NCBI GenBank assembly: GCA_049999725.1
Contig: JBNGIS010017875.1
Span: forward strand, 1 to 26,108
DNA length: 26,108 nucleotides
Reading direction: 5' to 3'
Origin: Haplomitrium mnioides
Taxonomy: Eukaryota; Marchantiophyta; Haplomitriopsida; Calobryales
The notes beneath the pieces were generated by a model that was given only the letters and a program-made list of their open reading frames with translations, was not told the origin of the DNA and made no database searches. This document shows, in pieces, positions 9,901-20,089 of this stretch. The position numbers were made by a program, and so were the translations under genes. Every line of letters begins with the position of its first letter. Positions within the stretch are counted from its first letter, which is position 1.

Positions 9901-11080
9901 CTTCCCATCAAAACTCCTTTTTTTGCACAAAAAATCATACAAAGGATCTGCCACATGTGAAAAATAAGGGATTCATACATGGGAGAAGACACATGCTCCT
10001 AGAAATCTGCGCACCTCTGTTGTTGAGCTACATGTATCCTTTAGTCGCTGAATAACATCAATCTTCTTTTGATCGGGTTTTTGGCCAAACCAGCCACATA
10101 AGTGCCCAACAATCACAACTTCACAAACTCCAAAAGATGATTTCACCCTTGATAAGGTCAGATATACCTCTTCTAGCCTTTTAAAAATCTGGTCACAATC
10201 CAAAATTGGTCCATAACAAATTTTCGGCACCCCCTCTCATCCAAAGCTTCATTCTTGTCTTTTTCTAGACATCCTTTGATTGGAATGTCATCAAGGAATA
10301 GCATGGTCTTTTCTGGGATAAATTCTCTTAGAACCTTGTTCATTCCACTCATTATATGTGCCACAAAGCTTGTAGCACCTTGAGGTAAAGTGCAGATTCT
10401 CAATAAACCCAATGGTGTCCTCATAGTTGTTATATCCCTACTCCCTTCAACAAGTTAGAATTGGTCATAACCAGAGTAGAGATCACCCATAGAATAGATA
10501 GCTCTTCCAGCAAATGCCTCTGCAAACTCTCCAACAATTGATCCCACCCTTGTATTTCGGATGGTAACTTGATTTACTGGCTGCATATCTTGAATAAATC
10601 ATAGTGCCTCACTTTTCTTAGGCACTGTAAATCATCGGCTGGAATATGGACCAAAGGATAGCTCCAAAATCCTCATCTCCATTTTCTCCTTCAAGAGGTC
10701 CAAGAGCTTTGGTAGATGAGCTCTTGGTACTGGAATTGACTTCAAATCCCAAGGTGGGTGTGGAACTGTAAAAATAATCATTGGTGCAACCACATCTGGA
10801 TCCACACACCCTATTCCTTGAGGTTCAAAGGCAAATCCTTTCATATGTCTCTTGAGCATCTCTCTAAATGCATCCTCCTCTTGAGGCAAGATAAACTCTC
10901 CCGATCGAACCTTTAGTTCCTCCAACGAGGTTGGAGTAAAATTATACCTAATTTTTGAGATCTCTCTCAAACTCCCCTCTTTTAAAGCTTTCTTAACTTG
11001 CTCACTGGAATCAATGGGAAGAGGCTGAGCTACAGGTTTTACCTTCTTCTCCACCGTCTTGTATCTCGTGTTCACTCTAG
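9901..11080 (-). pseudogene. pol: Ty3/gypsy reverse transcriptase
   Basis: The block from 11075 starts with a pro-RT linker (EEDAFREMLKRHMKGFAF) and leads to the RT fingers: FGPYSSR, FTVPKK and FIQDMQPVN. The first catalytic Asp is in SMGDLYSGYDQF (around 10475). Next come LPQGATSF and the active-site pair in LFLDDIPIKG (DD at 10287-10292). The usual first position is Y or F, so FLDD is acceptable. The thumb and connection include KRLEEVYLTLS, GHLCGWF and TEVRRFLGACVF. At least four stops and one frameshift (near 10215) interrupt the domain. Catalytic residues are preserved, so decay seems to have come after the last activity. Confidence 0.9.
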
Positions 11081-11349
11081 CCTCTAATCATGCAAATAAC
11101 TCGATAATTGAATAGAGTTCCCGTAACTGTAAACACACCACCTTGTTCTCTCCTCCAAATCTAGTAGCAACAAGCAGCTCCATAGGATCTTCAATTCCTT
11201 GTTCCATATATACACCTACAATCTTTTCTTCTTCATCCAACACACATATTTTTTTGAAGTCTTTTTCAATTCTTTGAATTTCTTTTATCTCCCATCTAGC
11301 CAAATCAACAAGCTGTGTATGTACATCAAATTCGCTCTCAGAATACTTC

Positions 11350-11906
11350 ACTACTCATGTGCAAAAGGTACTTTCATTTTTATGTGAGAGCACCTCTTCA
11401 GTTGTACCACCATAGTCTTGCTCTATTGCGGCACCCTTCAAAAATCCTGAAACTCCTCTATGATTGTAGGAGGAGAATAGTTTCTTAAGCTATCCTGATT
11501 CTTTTCATGGTTTGCATAGACAGTTAGAAACTATACCACCTTCCTCCCATCCTGACTTCTCACCCGTGCATATACAAATCCATCATCCAATACTTTTGTT
11601 TCCATCCTTACAGCTATAATATAAGGCTGCCCAATGATGACTAGGTAAGAAGTGACTTTTTGCACAAAGAAGTTCTACTTTGTGACCACATCTCCTACCT
11701 TCACTCTCACATTTGGGTAAGACCCAAAAAGCTCTCCTCGCGTGTTGTTGGCTGCCCGAATCACCCATCCATGATTGGTATCAATTGGCCCTTCCCTTGT
11801 AGATATCTTTACAAACAAGATTAATCTCTGATCCATGATCAATTAGTGCAATCACTGGATTTGGCAAGTCCCCAATCTTTACAAAAGTCTTAGTCGTAGC
11901 TCCAGC
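11350..11906 (-). pseudogene. pol: Ty3/gypsy retropepsin-like protease
   Basis: The active site reads ALIDHGSEINL, with D-H-G-S-E at 11840-11826. This is the D-[ST]-G-like triad with His in the second position. Upstream in frame is TFVKIGDLPNPVI. After a frameshift near 11780 the rest is visible in another frame: WVIRAANNTRGELFGSYPNV, RVKVGDVV and YANHEKNQDSL. The domain cuts Gag-Pol in the particle. The catalytic Asp is present but the frame is broken in its middle. Confidence 0.85.
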
Positions 11907-12206
11907 CTAATGGCTCCTTGAATAATGAATTGAGGATTTCTCATCCTCTTGATCCAATCTCACCTTGTGATTGGTGCAACATCGAGCTAATTCGAGCTCC
12001 TCTTCCTTGGTGACTCTTGTCTCAAGAGCATTGGTCATTGCTATCTTCCCTACCAATTGTCTCTTCCTCTTGATAGTATTAATAATCATATCATGGAATT
12101 TCTTCTTTGTAATGCCAAGAATTTCTCTTAAGGTAAACTCAATCTTTGCATTGAGTACTCTCTCTTCCAATACTCCTCTCAAGTCTATACCTACCTCAAT
12201 ATCGGA
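11907..12206 (-). pseudogene. Conserved helical block between gag and protease
   Basis: The block contains LREILGITKKKFHDMIINTI followed by KRKRQ. It lies in the same frame as the zinc knuckle upstream and is separated from it by one TAA (about 12204-12206), which is one C to T change from CAA. I associate such a block with the region before protease in some Ty3/gypsy polyproteins (a DUF4100-like annotation, from memory and unverified). Its role is not known. A TAG near 11907 separates it from the protease, still in frame. Confidence 0.6.
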
Positions 12207-13619
12207 TTACAGCTTGTATACTGGAGCCTTTTCCTTCTCTTTGGTTTTTCCCTTCTCCAAAGTGGAAGGTAAAACATCTTCCATATGTTCCTCCCTTGAA
12301 GGCTGTGTCTTTTCTCCTCTTTGTGGCCTCTTTGAAGCTGGCCTCTCTTCACTTGTACTTGCTTCTTCTCTCCTTCTTTTGTCTTTTATAAGTGCTTCAT
12401 GCTGATTTTTTGCAATGTAGGCATGTATTGAAAGAGTGTCTACTGGATCATCCCATCCAGTAGCAATTCTTATAGATGTGGCAACCTTCAACAAATCCTC
12501 TTTTTTTGTGTTGCCTCCTTCTATTGCAGACAGAGCACAAGACCACAATCCACTGGTTTCCAAATGTTTGGTAAATTCATGCTCCACCTCAATTCCATAG
12601 GTGATAGCCTCTACTTGTGTACTAGCAAGTTTTTGTAAGTACTCTTCAATAACTCCATTCATTCCTCCTTTTCTAAAATTGGTTTTGAGGATTTCACCTG
12701 TATCTTTGAGAGCAATCTTGCCCTCCTTCCAATAGATGACTCCAAAGTGAATAGAATAAGTAAAGTCTCCACACTATTTTCTTGAGTGTTCGGTGCTATC
12801 ACACCATATACACCGTTGAACATACCCTAATTGTTGCTTGCCTCTTTTTTTCCTTCTAACTTTGCAAATTTAATTTGCAGATCCTTCATGCCCTTGACTA
12901 GCTCCTCCACTGCATCTCTTTGTAGAGCAATAGTAGGAAGATGAGTAGGAGGCAAAGAACTAGCAAGAAGAGTAGGAGCAATTGGATGTTTGCAAGGTAC
13001 TATGATGGGTCTATGATGGGTGGTGGTCTCACATCATGCATTACCACCACCTTGCCTCTTTTGGTTTCCCTCTTGGTTAATATACTTACTGCCTCCAAAA
13101 ATCCCTTTCAGTCAGATCTCTAGAGTCAATTTCTCCATATGAGACAATTGGGAAAATTGCCTCTCAAACTCTCGAAAAAGCTCTGTAGCAACCAAACCTT
13201 TGTTTGTTTGATTCACATATTTGATCAATGACTTTTAGTCACTCTAATAGCATCCTCCAGTGAATATTCTTCCTTTAGTTGGAGAGAAAAGCTCTCCAAG
13301 TCACCCCATACACTCCGACAAGCTCCCTCACCCGTCTTCTCAACTTTGATACATCCGCTAGCTCAAAAATTTGAATCATATTTTTTTTTGGAACTTTATT
13401 AAGTTTCATCTCTTGAGCATAGTATTTAAGGTATTTGAAGATATTTCTCCCATCAAGTTGGTCCAACAATCCAACAACATATTGTAGAGCTCTCGTAACC
13501 ATTGCTTCTTTTTGGTTAGAAGCTTGTTGTTGTTGCATAAAAAAAACAAATACTTGGAGCATTTGTGCAGTCACAGAGTCCAATTGTAGCATTGGATTTC
13601 CTTGACCAGAAGAACCCAT
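12207..13619 (-). pseudogene. gag: Ty3/gypsy gag with CCHC zinc knuckle, broken
   Basis: ATG at 13619 opens MGSSGQGNPMLQLDSVTAQM, then a Gln-rich stretch and a capsid-like segment (NIFKYLKYYAQEMKLNKVP) to 13275. Frameshifts follow, but capsid homology can be traced: LKEEYSLEDAIRVTK and EFERQFSQLSHMEKLTLE in alternate frames at 13290-13110. The nucleocapsid knuckle C-IW-C-DSTE-H-SRK-stop-C lies at 12812-12771. All four metal ligands are kept, with a TAG one codon before the last Cys. The frame then runs through 12662-12207 with a charged K/E-rich tail. Gag would form the particle shell. Several stops rule out expression. Confidence 0.82.
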
Positions 13620-13669
13620 ATTGATTTCTAAAGCCTCTAAAGTCTCACACTCTCTCCACCCTAGAGTTT

Positions 13670-13687
13670 CACGTCAGGTTAACCAAC
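13670..13687 (-). other. Candidate primer-binding site
   Basis: On the minus strand, two bases after the LTR end, the sequence reads TGGTTAACCTGACG. A TGG start next to the 5' LTR is expected for a tRNA-primed site. I could not match the rest to a tRNA 3' end, so this is positional evidence only. Confidence 0.35.
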
Positions 13688-15434
13688 TGTCGTGTGGCAG
13701 TAATCTAGGTCTGAGGTTACGCAGGGTATATGGTTGTGGAGAAGGTTGTGTAAAAGATAGAAGCTTTAATGTCTGTGATTCTGAAATGAAGAAAAGATGG
13801 TGGATATTGAGTGCCTTTGTGGCTTCAAATCCTCTCAAGCAAAGCGAAGGTAAGCAAATTTCCCTTCCTTTGTACTCCTTCTTTTTTGTAAGGATAATGT
13901 AAAGTCTATTAAGTTTTTCAATATGTAACTCTGAGTCTGGAATTATGGTTGTCCAAGAAAGATATGTACAAATTTTCAGTGAGAAATGTACATTGAAATG
14001 CTCTCCACATCCAAAAACTCAATTGTTGTTTAAAAGACCGAAAAACCAACACTCATAAATTTTCCCGACACAAAATTTCATAGAGAGCTTGTTCACACTC
14101 CACTCTAGCCTTCCACAAAGTTTCAGCTTCTATATTGCTCTTGGTCTATAGAAACAAGTTATAAATCCAATGTCAAAAAGAAAAATGATTTCGAAGAACC
14201 TCAAGAATGTTTCTTCAACTTCAATCGGCTTTTATAGATTGACTTTAACTTCAAATGCATCAAAATTTGATGTAAAACTATATTCCTTGTTGTTAGCTTC
14301 CTAATGGTGCTCTGTTTTTTCCCAGAATCTTTGTAACAATGTCGAAATCACCCAAAATGTAAATCTATCTTCAATTCAACTCCTTCATTTTCAATTTGCC
14401 ATAAGTATGTGTGTAAATCTCCAAATGACTCAAAATTTCATGCACATGGATTTTACTCTTTGTGAGCTTTTGATCTTTGCCCTGGTTTAACCTCTCCCCT
14501 TCTAGAAACTTCCCAAACCCTCCTGAAACTGAACTCCTTCTTTTCTTCCTTTTAGGGTTTTTATTAAAAGAAAGTTAACTCCCGTTTTACTTGTTATAAG
14601 AAAAAATCTAAGTAAATTCCTTTGTAGAACAGAGAAAAAATAAGGTAGAAATAGTAGAGAAAATTTTCTCCCTTGATCATTTGATAAGCTGATGAAGTCA
14701 CTCAAACATTTGTCGCTAACTATTCATCATTTACCCAACGTATCCCTTGTAGAAGACCCAAGAAAACTCCACTCCAAATCAGGTCAAAATGTAAATTGTA
14801 ATATCCCATTGCTCCTCATAAGTGACAATAACAGTACTGGAATAGGTGAGTTCATAACCAAATTCAAGAAATTATCACCGAAGTGATAGACAATCCACTA
14901 TCGAAAATGATCTTGAGGAATAATGCGCAAACCAACAAAGAAAGGATTTGGAAGAGGAAAGTTAGGAGCAACAAATAATTCTCTATCCATTGTATATGTC
15001 TTGACCTATAAGCAACTTGAGCTCCATCGTCGAACCTCCTCACTTTGATAGATCTGGTACCCCTTTGAACTCCCTCAATGTATCTCTTGATGATTTCACA
15101 TTGATCTCTCAATGACATCTCAATGTCCCTCAATGTTTTTTTTCCCTCGATGTCTTCTTTTTGCCTCTTCTCTCTTCTTTTATCTTCACAACATCTTTGA
15201 CTGCGATCTAGAGAATCCTTAAAGAGCTAATAGAATGACCCTTTCACTACCCACCATATCCATAACATCTTCCATGTAGCACTGACAGATACTAGTTTTG
15301 TTCTTCTAGAAGGTTCTCGAAAAGTGCTTCGCTACTGCTTGTATGATTTGCTTTGAATTTAACTATGATAAGAAGATTACTTTTCTCCACTCTTTTGTTA
15401 CCTTTTTACACATTAACCGAACCACAATACGACA
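13688..15434 (-). repeat. 5' LTR of the Ty3/gypsy element
   Basis: This is the partner of 6112-7891. It has the same termini (tgtcg and cgaca on the plus strand), and similarity ends abruptly at both borders. It lacks about 31 bp present in the other LTR. It would hold the element promoter, but I did not identify a convincing TATA box. Confidence 0.92.
14864..15118 (-). CDS. Small LTR-encoded open frame with hydrophobic helix (copy in 5' LTR)
   Basis: This is the homologue of the 84-codon frame in the other LTR, again open from ATG 15118 to the stop at 14864. It has the same charged N-terminus and the same single hydrophobic helix. In this LTR it would lie upstream of gag in the element sense direction. 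The recognised element products do not require it, and it may be fortuitous. Confidence 0.3.
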   Translation of the reverse strand: MSLRDQCEIIKRYIEGVQRGTRSIKVRRFDDGAQVAYRSRHIQWIENYLLLLTFLFQILSLLVCALFLKIIFDSGLSITSVIIS

Positions 15435-15435
15435 A

Positions 15436-16723
15436 CATTCAAACGACAACTAGCTAAAATATTGGCAGCTATTGCTAAAGGGCGAAAGAAATTAAGGGTC
15501 ATATAATCCCTTCCAGATGAAGACCAAGCCCCGACTCTTGTCTCCTACCCCCTTGCTTTTCTGCTCCATTTCTAGAAAGCAAGAAAGTCGAAGGCAAAGC
15601 AACAAAATGAAGTTGCTACCCTAACCAAAAGAGGGCCAAAAGAGCAAGACCATGACTTAATACCTTATGTCAATGGACTCAATGTGGTTTTTTATCAAGT
15701 CCACAGAGAGGATAATCCTCAACAATTGAAGAGATTAGTGAAACCTAGATGTTTCACTGCAGCTATTGCTGATATTTCTTACAATTATAACCTTAAAGAA
15801 TGTAAGCATGATGATTTAGAACCCTTCACCATGCATGATATTTTTTATATGGTTTCTTCTCTTGCGACCATTGCAACATCTGATTTTTTGTCTTTTTCTA
15901 TTATCCATTCTTTCCAATAGTTCAGCATTGTCAAGGATGCTCTACTAGAGGTTTGCTATGCCATCAACCATGACATCTCGCAAGTTGTATTTTGATTTTT
16001 AAATATATTAATTTTTTAAATTTTATTTTTCCTTTACTTTCTTTCCTTTGTCTCATCTATTTGTTTTTATTACTACAAAGACCAAAGTAATATTCATCAT
16101 TTGGATGATCCCAGAATTGCGCACGCCCACCAGTACTGGATTGTGGATTACTAGACCAAGGAGGGGAAGCGCAACATGAAGTTCTTCAACTTGCAATCCG
16201 ATGATGCAAGTGGGTGTCTTTGACAAATTATGTGGAGTGTTTTCAATTTCCCAGCTGTTTTGGCAAAGCTCAAGCATCCACAAGATGATGCTTGTATGAA
16301 TAACTACCAAAAGCCTCACACTTTATATAACTTTTTTATTGACCATTTGTCAACAGAGCAAAATTGGATCTTAAAGTCTTTGCTCTAGGTCTGGCCTATA
16401 TAGGCCTTGTCTGTGCTTTGAAGTTGATAAAAAATTACATCGCCATTCAATATGATGGATGTCAGCCTATCTATATTCCTTATAAAGTTTTTATAGTAGA
16501 TTCTTTGCCATATGATTTGACGAAATCACATATTATATATGCGTACCACAAAGAGCTTGTTCCTCCTGGTATTACTGGTGCTTCTAGCTATTCTATTGCA
16601 ATTTCTGGGACTAGAAAGTTTTGGTAGGACTCTCTAGCAATTGAAGACGCCGAAGTTTCATTTCCAGCTGATTAAGATGAGACCATTCCTCCTAGCGAGG
16701 ATAGGGCTAAAGTTGTAGTATAA
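15436..16723 (+). pseudogene. Unrecognised protein-coding family, plus-strand copy (interrupted)
   Basis: Directly after the gypsy LTR one frame runs from 15438 to about 15995. It has only three stops (TAA 15504, TAG 15573, TAG 15918), each one C to T change from a Gln codon. Readable parts are RQLAKILAAIAKGRKKLRV, HDLIPYVNGLNVVFYQVHRE and KPRCFTAAIADISYNYNLKE. A T-rich segment at 15984-16080 looks like an intron with a pyrimidine tract before CAAAG, though the phases do not join cleanly. The second half runs from 16083 (LDDPRIAHAHQYW, MKFFNLQSDD, VLAKLKHPQDDA, NFFIDHLSTEQNW). After a frameshift near 16380 it continues with LVCALKLIKNYIAIQYDG, SLPYDLTKSHIIYAYHKE and an acidic C-terminus ending at TAA 16721. 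I do not recognise the family. A second copy lies inverted at 17837-18420. Confidence 0.65.
15984..16080 (+). other. Putative intron in the unrecognised gene
   Basis: A segment rich in T and A separates two coding-like halves. It begins GTTGTA after CAA and ends with a long pyrimidine tract and CAAAG. Composition and acceptor look right for a plant intron. The flanking reading frames do not join in phase with this exact donor, so the borders or a later frameshift remain open. Confidence 0.4.
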
Positions 16724-16745
16724 GATTGATGTATTTTTTGTAAAC

Positions 16746-16751
16746 AATAAA
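16746..16751 (+). promoter_or_regulatory. AATAAA polyadenylation signal
   Basis: AATAAA lies 23 bases after the stop codon of the unrecognised plus-strand gene and is followed by a T-rich run. The spacing fits a eukaryotic 3' end and supports a real transcription unit ending here. In AT-rich DNA the hexamer can also occur by chance. Confidence 0.5.
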
Positions 16752-16769
16752 GTTTTTTTTTTCAAAATA

Positions 16770-17836
16770 TTATTGGATTGGTCTTCATTCTTGTTGCATT
16801 CCAAATCCAATTTATGAAGTATTTTCTTCACGATTGAATTTCTTTCGGAAAATTATTTTTGAACAAAACTCACTTGTTTTTGTAAAAATTAGCAACAAAG
16901 TCTATAATGGCATGGAAGCTTCCTTTCTTTTTATTTTGATTTTTGTTCTTCAATCATGAGTTTTTGGAGTCCTTGTCTAGAAAGACTTTGGCAGTCCAAG
17001 TACTCAACAGTCCATGCTCACATGGGGTTTAGTTGTCCATAATTAAAGGAATTTGTCCATACTCTATTTGGCCCAAAAAGTAAATTTCAAAATATTATAT
17101 TGGAGTAAGATAAACAACTTAGATACAATATTGAAAAAATATATTAAACTTAAGTCATCATATTTTAATATTTTCTTACAATATTCATTAGACTTTTAAG
17201 TTACAAAACCTAAAACATTTATTGGAAATAAATTTAAAAAAAAAAGATGATGTTGAGACAAACATTGATATCTTAATCTATAATATGCTAAGAGATGCTT
17301 TTGACTTCCATTTAATTACAGAAAAGATGAGAACAAAAAAGAAGAGTTATATTTGTATAGACTTCCGTACGAATTTCTCCAAAACATATTCACTTTCATC
17401 AAAATCAATCTAGCAATCCTATGCACATATATAATCAATCTCTTATAACTCACACAAATGAATTCCAAAATTAAAATCATATAAATGAATTAGATGACGA
17501 ATGATTTCCTAATTCAAGAGTGTAATAAATGTTATACAAAGAAAACCAAAAAAGCCAAAAAAATCTTACATGCGAAGATAATTTGTGTGAAAATATAAAT
17601 TGTTTGAGCATGAACGTCTATGCCAACATGGACTTTGCTGTATATGTTTTTTGTAAGACACAATGTTTTATTCAGAAATTATTTATTCCAACAAAGTAGC
17701 TTTTCAAGAAGGAATTTAATAACATATACATTAAAAACTATCTGAATAGAAGATCATTTACTAAAATACATGCATCTGAAATATCTTAGACTTGATATTT
17801 GTTTGAAAAGAAACACTTTAATGTATAAAAAGTACA
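16770..17836. other. AT-rich spacer between the two convergent gene copies
   Basis: No gene is recognised. The sequence is AT-rich with short A or T runs and many stops in every frame. It separates the two C-terminal ends of the unrecognised gene pair by about 1.1 kb. Confidence 0.6.
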
Positions 17837-18420
17837 TTATTCTACGACTTCTTCTTCATTCTTGTTCTCTTTAGGATTGATAATGTCATCTAGATCAACA
17901 GATTGAGAAGCTTGAGCATCCATAGCCCTAAAAGAATCATGTGAGCACTTTTCAATCCCCAAAATAACTACTAAGTCACCAAAAACACTAGCAATACCAA
18001 GAGGAATATGTTTCTTATAATATGCGTAAATAATTTAGGACTCGGTAACATCTCATGGCAAAGATGCCATTGTCAAAACTCATTGTGAAATATAGATAAA
18101 TTATTGTCCATCACATTCCACAATTACGCAGTTTCTCATTGATTTAAATACACACACAAGGCATGTGCCCCACTTACAACAAAGATCTAGGATGCAATCT
18201 TGCTCAGAAGATAAATGATCAATAAAAAAATATTGTGAAATGCATGTGGCTTCTGGTAGACATTTATATGAGCATCAACTCTTAGATGCTTTATTTTAGC
18301 CAAAACTACAAGACAACTACATCAGTCACATCTTTAGACTACAAATTAAAGAGTTTTATGCTTTTCTTAAGTCCATGCATGCAAAGTCCAAGCGTGCATG
18401 AACTTGAAGTGCATCATATA
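17837..18420 (-). pseudogene. Unrecognised protein-coding family, minus-strand copy (decayed)
   Basis: The minus-strand translation matches the C-terminal half of the plus-strand copy in the same order. VLAKIKHLRVDAHINVYQKP matches VLAKLKHPQDDACMNNYQKP. FIDHLSSEQDCIL matches FIDHLSTEQNWIL, followed by LVCVFKSMRNCVIVECDG. Then SLP-stop-DVTES-stop-IIYAYYKK matches SLPYDLTKSHIIYAYHKE. Both end in an acidic tail, here DLDDIINPKENKNEEEVVE before TAA at 17839-17837. Similarity starts near 18420 (HAR, then KLFNLQ-like with TAG for CAG). Several stops are single transitions. The protein is unknown. The match in several separate blocks shows common descent rather than chance. Confidence 0.7.
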
Positions 18421-18437
18421 GGCAATTAGAAAATACT

Positions 18438-18704
18438 TCAAAGATACATTTTCAAAGAAAAACCTATAGTAATTTCAAATGCAAAATGAATGCTTACAAA
18501 CAAATTTCTGAAAATGGAGTAAAAGGGTGACATCTTCAACTTCTTGGTGTGGATGGAATATTCCATCCTTGCCTCCTTCCAAGAAGCACAACAAACCTCC
18601 GAGCAATACGACTTGACTATGATTACCAAAACTTTATATCTCTCTAACTTTTGAGACATCTCATCAATTGAAAGCTCTCCGACTTCCACTCTTTTCAAAA
18701 CCAA
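18438..18704 (-). CDS. Possible upstream exon of the minus-strand unrecognised gene
   Basis: A short frame reads VEVGELSIDEMSQKLERYK, then VLVIIVKSYCSEVCCASWKE, then IHTKKLKM. The first part would form an amphipathic or coiled-coil helix. It lies just upstream, on the same strand, of the homologous block at 17837-18420. A GTAAGC donor-like site follows near 18500, so it could be an exon. I found no counterpart in the plus-strand copy and no ATG that decides the start. Confidence 0.3.
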   Translation of the reverse strand: MVLKRVEVGELSIDEMSQKLERYKVLVIIVKSYCSEVCCASWKEARMEYSIHTKKLKMSPFYSIFRNLFVSIHFAFEITIGFSLKMYL

Positions 18705-19282
18705 AATTTGTACCTCAAAAAGACCCCAAAGAGACCTTCAAGGTGTCTACTTCATGTCCTTCATTCTAAGGAATCTTTGGCTTTAGGCTTTTGGCCTTTG
18801 ACTAGGTTCTTCTCCCATATAGAAAATATGCTCTACGACAACTCCCAAAGCTCTCCACTTCAAAAGCCCAATTGAAGCCAATTATCTTGAGAAGTCACTA
18901 TCTTCTCAAGAGTAGACTTTGGTGTTATCTCCAAAGTCTTCAAAACAAGTTTTGTTTTTAGTTTTTGAGATGAAATCATCCCACTCTCTATAAATTGCTT
19001 ATGTTAGTAATATACCTTTTTGTATCGACGTCATCTCCAACTAGTAGCATTGGTGGTAGTTGTCATCAGTCGCAAAAAAATTGGGTTTATTAAAAGATTC
19101 TCATTTTCATCTTTTTAGTTTTTTCCTTCTCCTTTGTAAAATTTGCACTATTTTGTTGTTTTGTGAGTTTTTTTCCAAAAAAAACCATATTTGTTTGTAT
19201 ATCAAAGTGCACTAAGATTACCTGCTTGAATTATTCATTGAATTTGTTACTTTTTGATTATTAATTTTAAATGGTAGGAGTG
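18705..19282. other. AT-rich DNA without a recognised gene
   Basis: No convincing frame is seen. Some minus-strand sequence near 18990-18780 reads in short pieces (KTLEITPKSTLEKIVTSQDN) and could belong to the unrecognised gene upstream, but stops are frequent. The segment ends with gagtg, the left flank of the third LTR element. Confidence 0.45.
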
Positions 19283-19841
19283 TGTCAGCCGGTGGTTTGG
19301 AGCACTCAAGCAGAATTCAGGAAATTGGGAGCATGAGTGACACAATAACCCTTTGCAAGTGTGAAGGCCTCTCAAGAGCCACGGATTACTCTCAAATAGC
19401 TACTAAGAGTAGGGCGCATAAGTCCTAGCAGGGAAACAGGATCATGGCGGAAGAGATGAGGAGAGAACCGGGATCGCCAGCCAAGGGAGGGGCCCCATTT
19501 CAAAATTCGAAGCAGGCCAATGAGAGCCCATGTGTGAGAGAGGAATGCGGGAATCGGAGCCTGGGGAGAAGGAAGAGAGCGGCCACCTATGGCGAAGCAA
19601 TCGCAGGAGGAGGAGGAATGGATCCACAACGACAAAATCCGAAGGCGCTCCGAAGAAAGTTAGATCACGGATAAGTCCTGCAATGGCCACAAATCGGGTA
19701 GCAAGGATCAGGGATGAAAGGAGGAGGCGAGATTGTCATGAGGGCGAGCAAGGCCAATGAAGAGGGACGCCTCGATCTCGCAAGCAAGAGCGCGCTCTGC
19801 AAGGGCCGATCGAACTCTTCCCTTCGAGTTTGCGAATGCTA

Positions 19842-19960
19842 GCGGAAATGTGGAGTCCTCGGAAGGCCCCGCGAGATTCCACGGAAACGTGGCGTCTCCA
19901 GAGCACTTCGCGGGATTCCATAGATGATGTGGCAGCACCAGAAAGCCCGAGGATCTATAG
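19842..19960. repeat. 40-bp degenerate tandem repeat, three units, in LTR
   Basis: Units start near 19842, 19882 and 19921. Each has a GGAAA-GTGG or GATGATGTGG head, then a GC-rich middle, and the first two end in GCG-GATTCCA. The same array is present in the 3' LTR near 25410-25520. Confidence 0.65.
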
Positions 19961-19973
19961 AAAGACGCCTCCC

Positions 19974-20009
19974 TAAGTGGGGATCCCACTTAACAGGGAT
20001 CCCCACTTA
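19974..20009. repeat. Perfect 14-bp inverted repeat around GGATCC
   Basis: The arms taagtggggatccc (19974-19987) and gggatccccactta (19996-20009) are perfectly complementary, with an 8-base loop. Further GGATCC-containing copies follow to 20056. In the 3' LTR the second arm is missing after a small rearrangement. Confidence 0.85.
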
Positions 20010-20089
20010 AGAGGGATCCGTCTTACGACATGGGGACCCCACTTTAGAGGGATCCACGAAGAGTCCAACCAGGGAGCAAGGAGGAAGGC

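Larger units (their letters stand above)
6112..15434 (-). mobile_element. Full-structure Ty3/gypsy LTR retrotransposon, decayed
   Basis: On the minus strand the order is 5' LTR (15434-13688), candidate primer site, gag with CCHC knuckle, protease, RT, RNase H, integrase with GPY-type motif, polypurine tract, 3' LTR (7891-6112). RT before integrase is the Ty3/gypsy order. The LTRs start TGTCG and end CGACA and differ by very roughly 6-10% by eye, plus an indel of about 31 bp, so insertion is not recent. The flanks are acgt (6108-6111) and acat (15435-15438), a possible 4-bp target duplication with one transition. Coding frames carry several stops and shifts. No chromodomain was seen after integrase. 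Confidence 0.92.

Noticed and set aside
11971-12405. Plus-strand frame of 144 codons
   Set aside because: It is the antisense shadow of the gypsy gag/pol minus-strand coding region and is S/L-rich with no motif.
15850-15920. Possible short intron ending ttccaatag in the unrecognised plus-strand gene
   Set aside because: The reading frame continues through it with a single TAG that is one transition from CAG, so no intron is needed.
19975-20060. CRISPR-like array of GGATCC-containing repeats
   Set aside because: The copies are palindromic and irregularly spaced, without uniform spacers. The context is a eukaryotic LTR.
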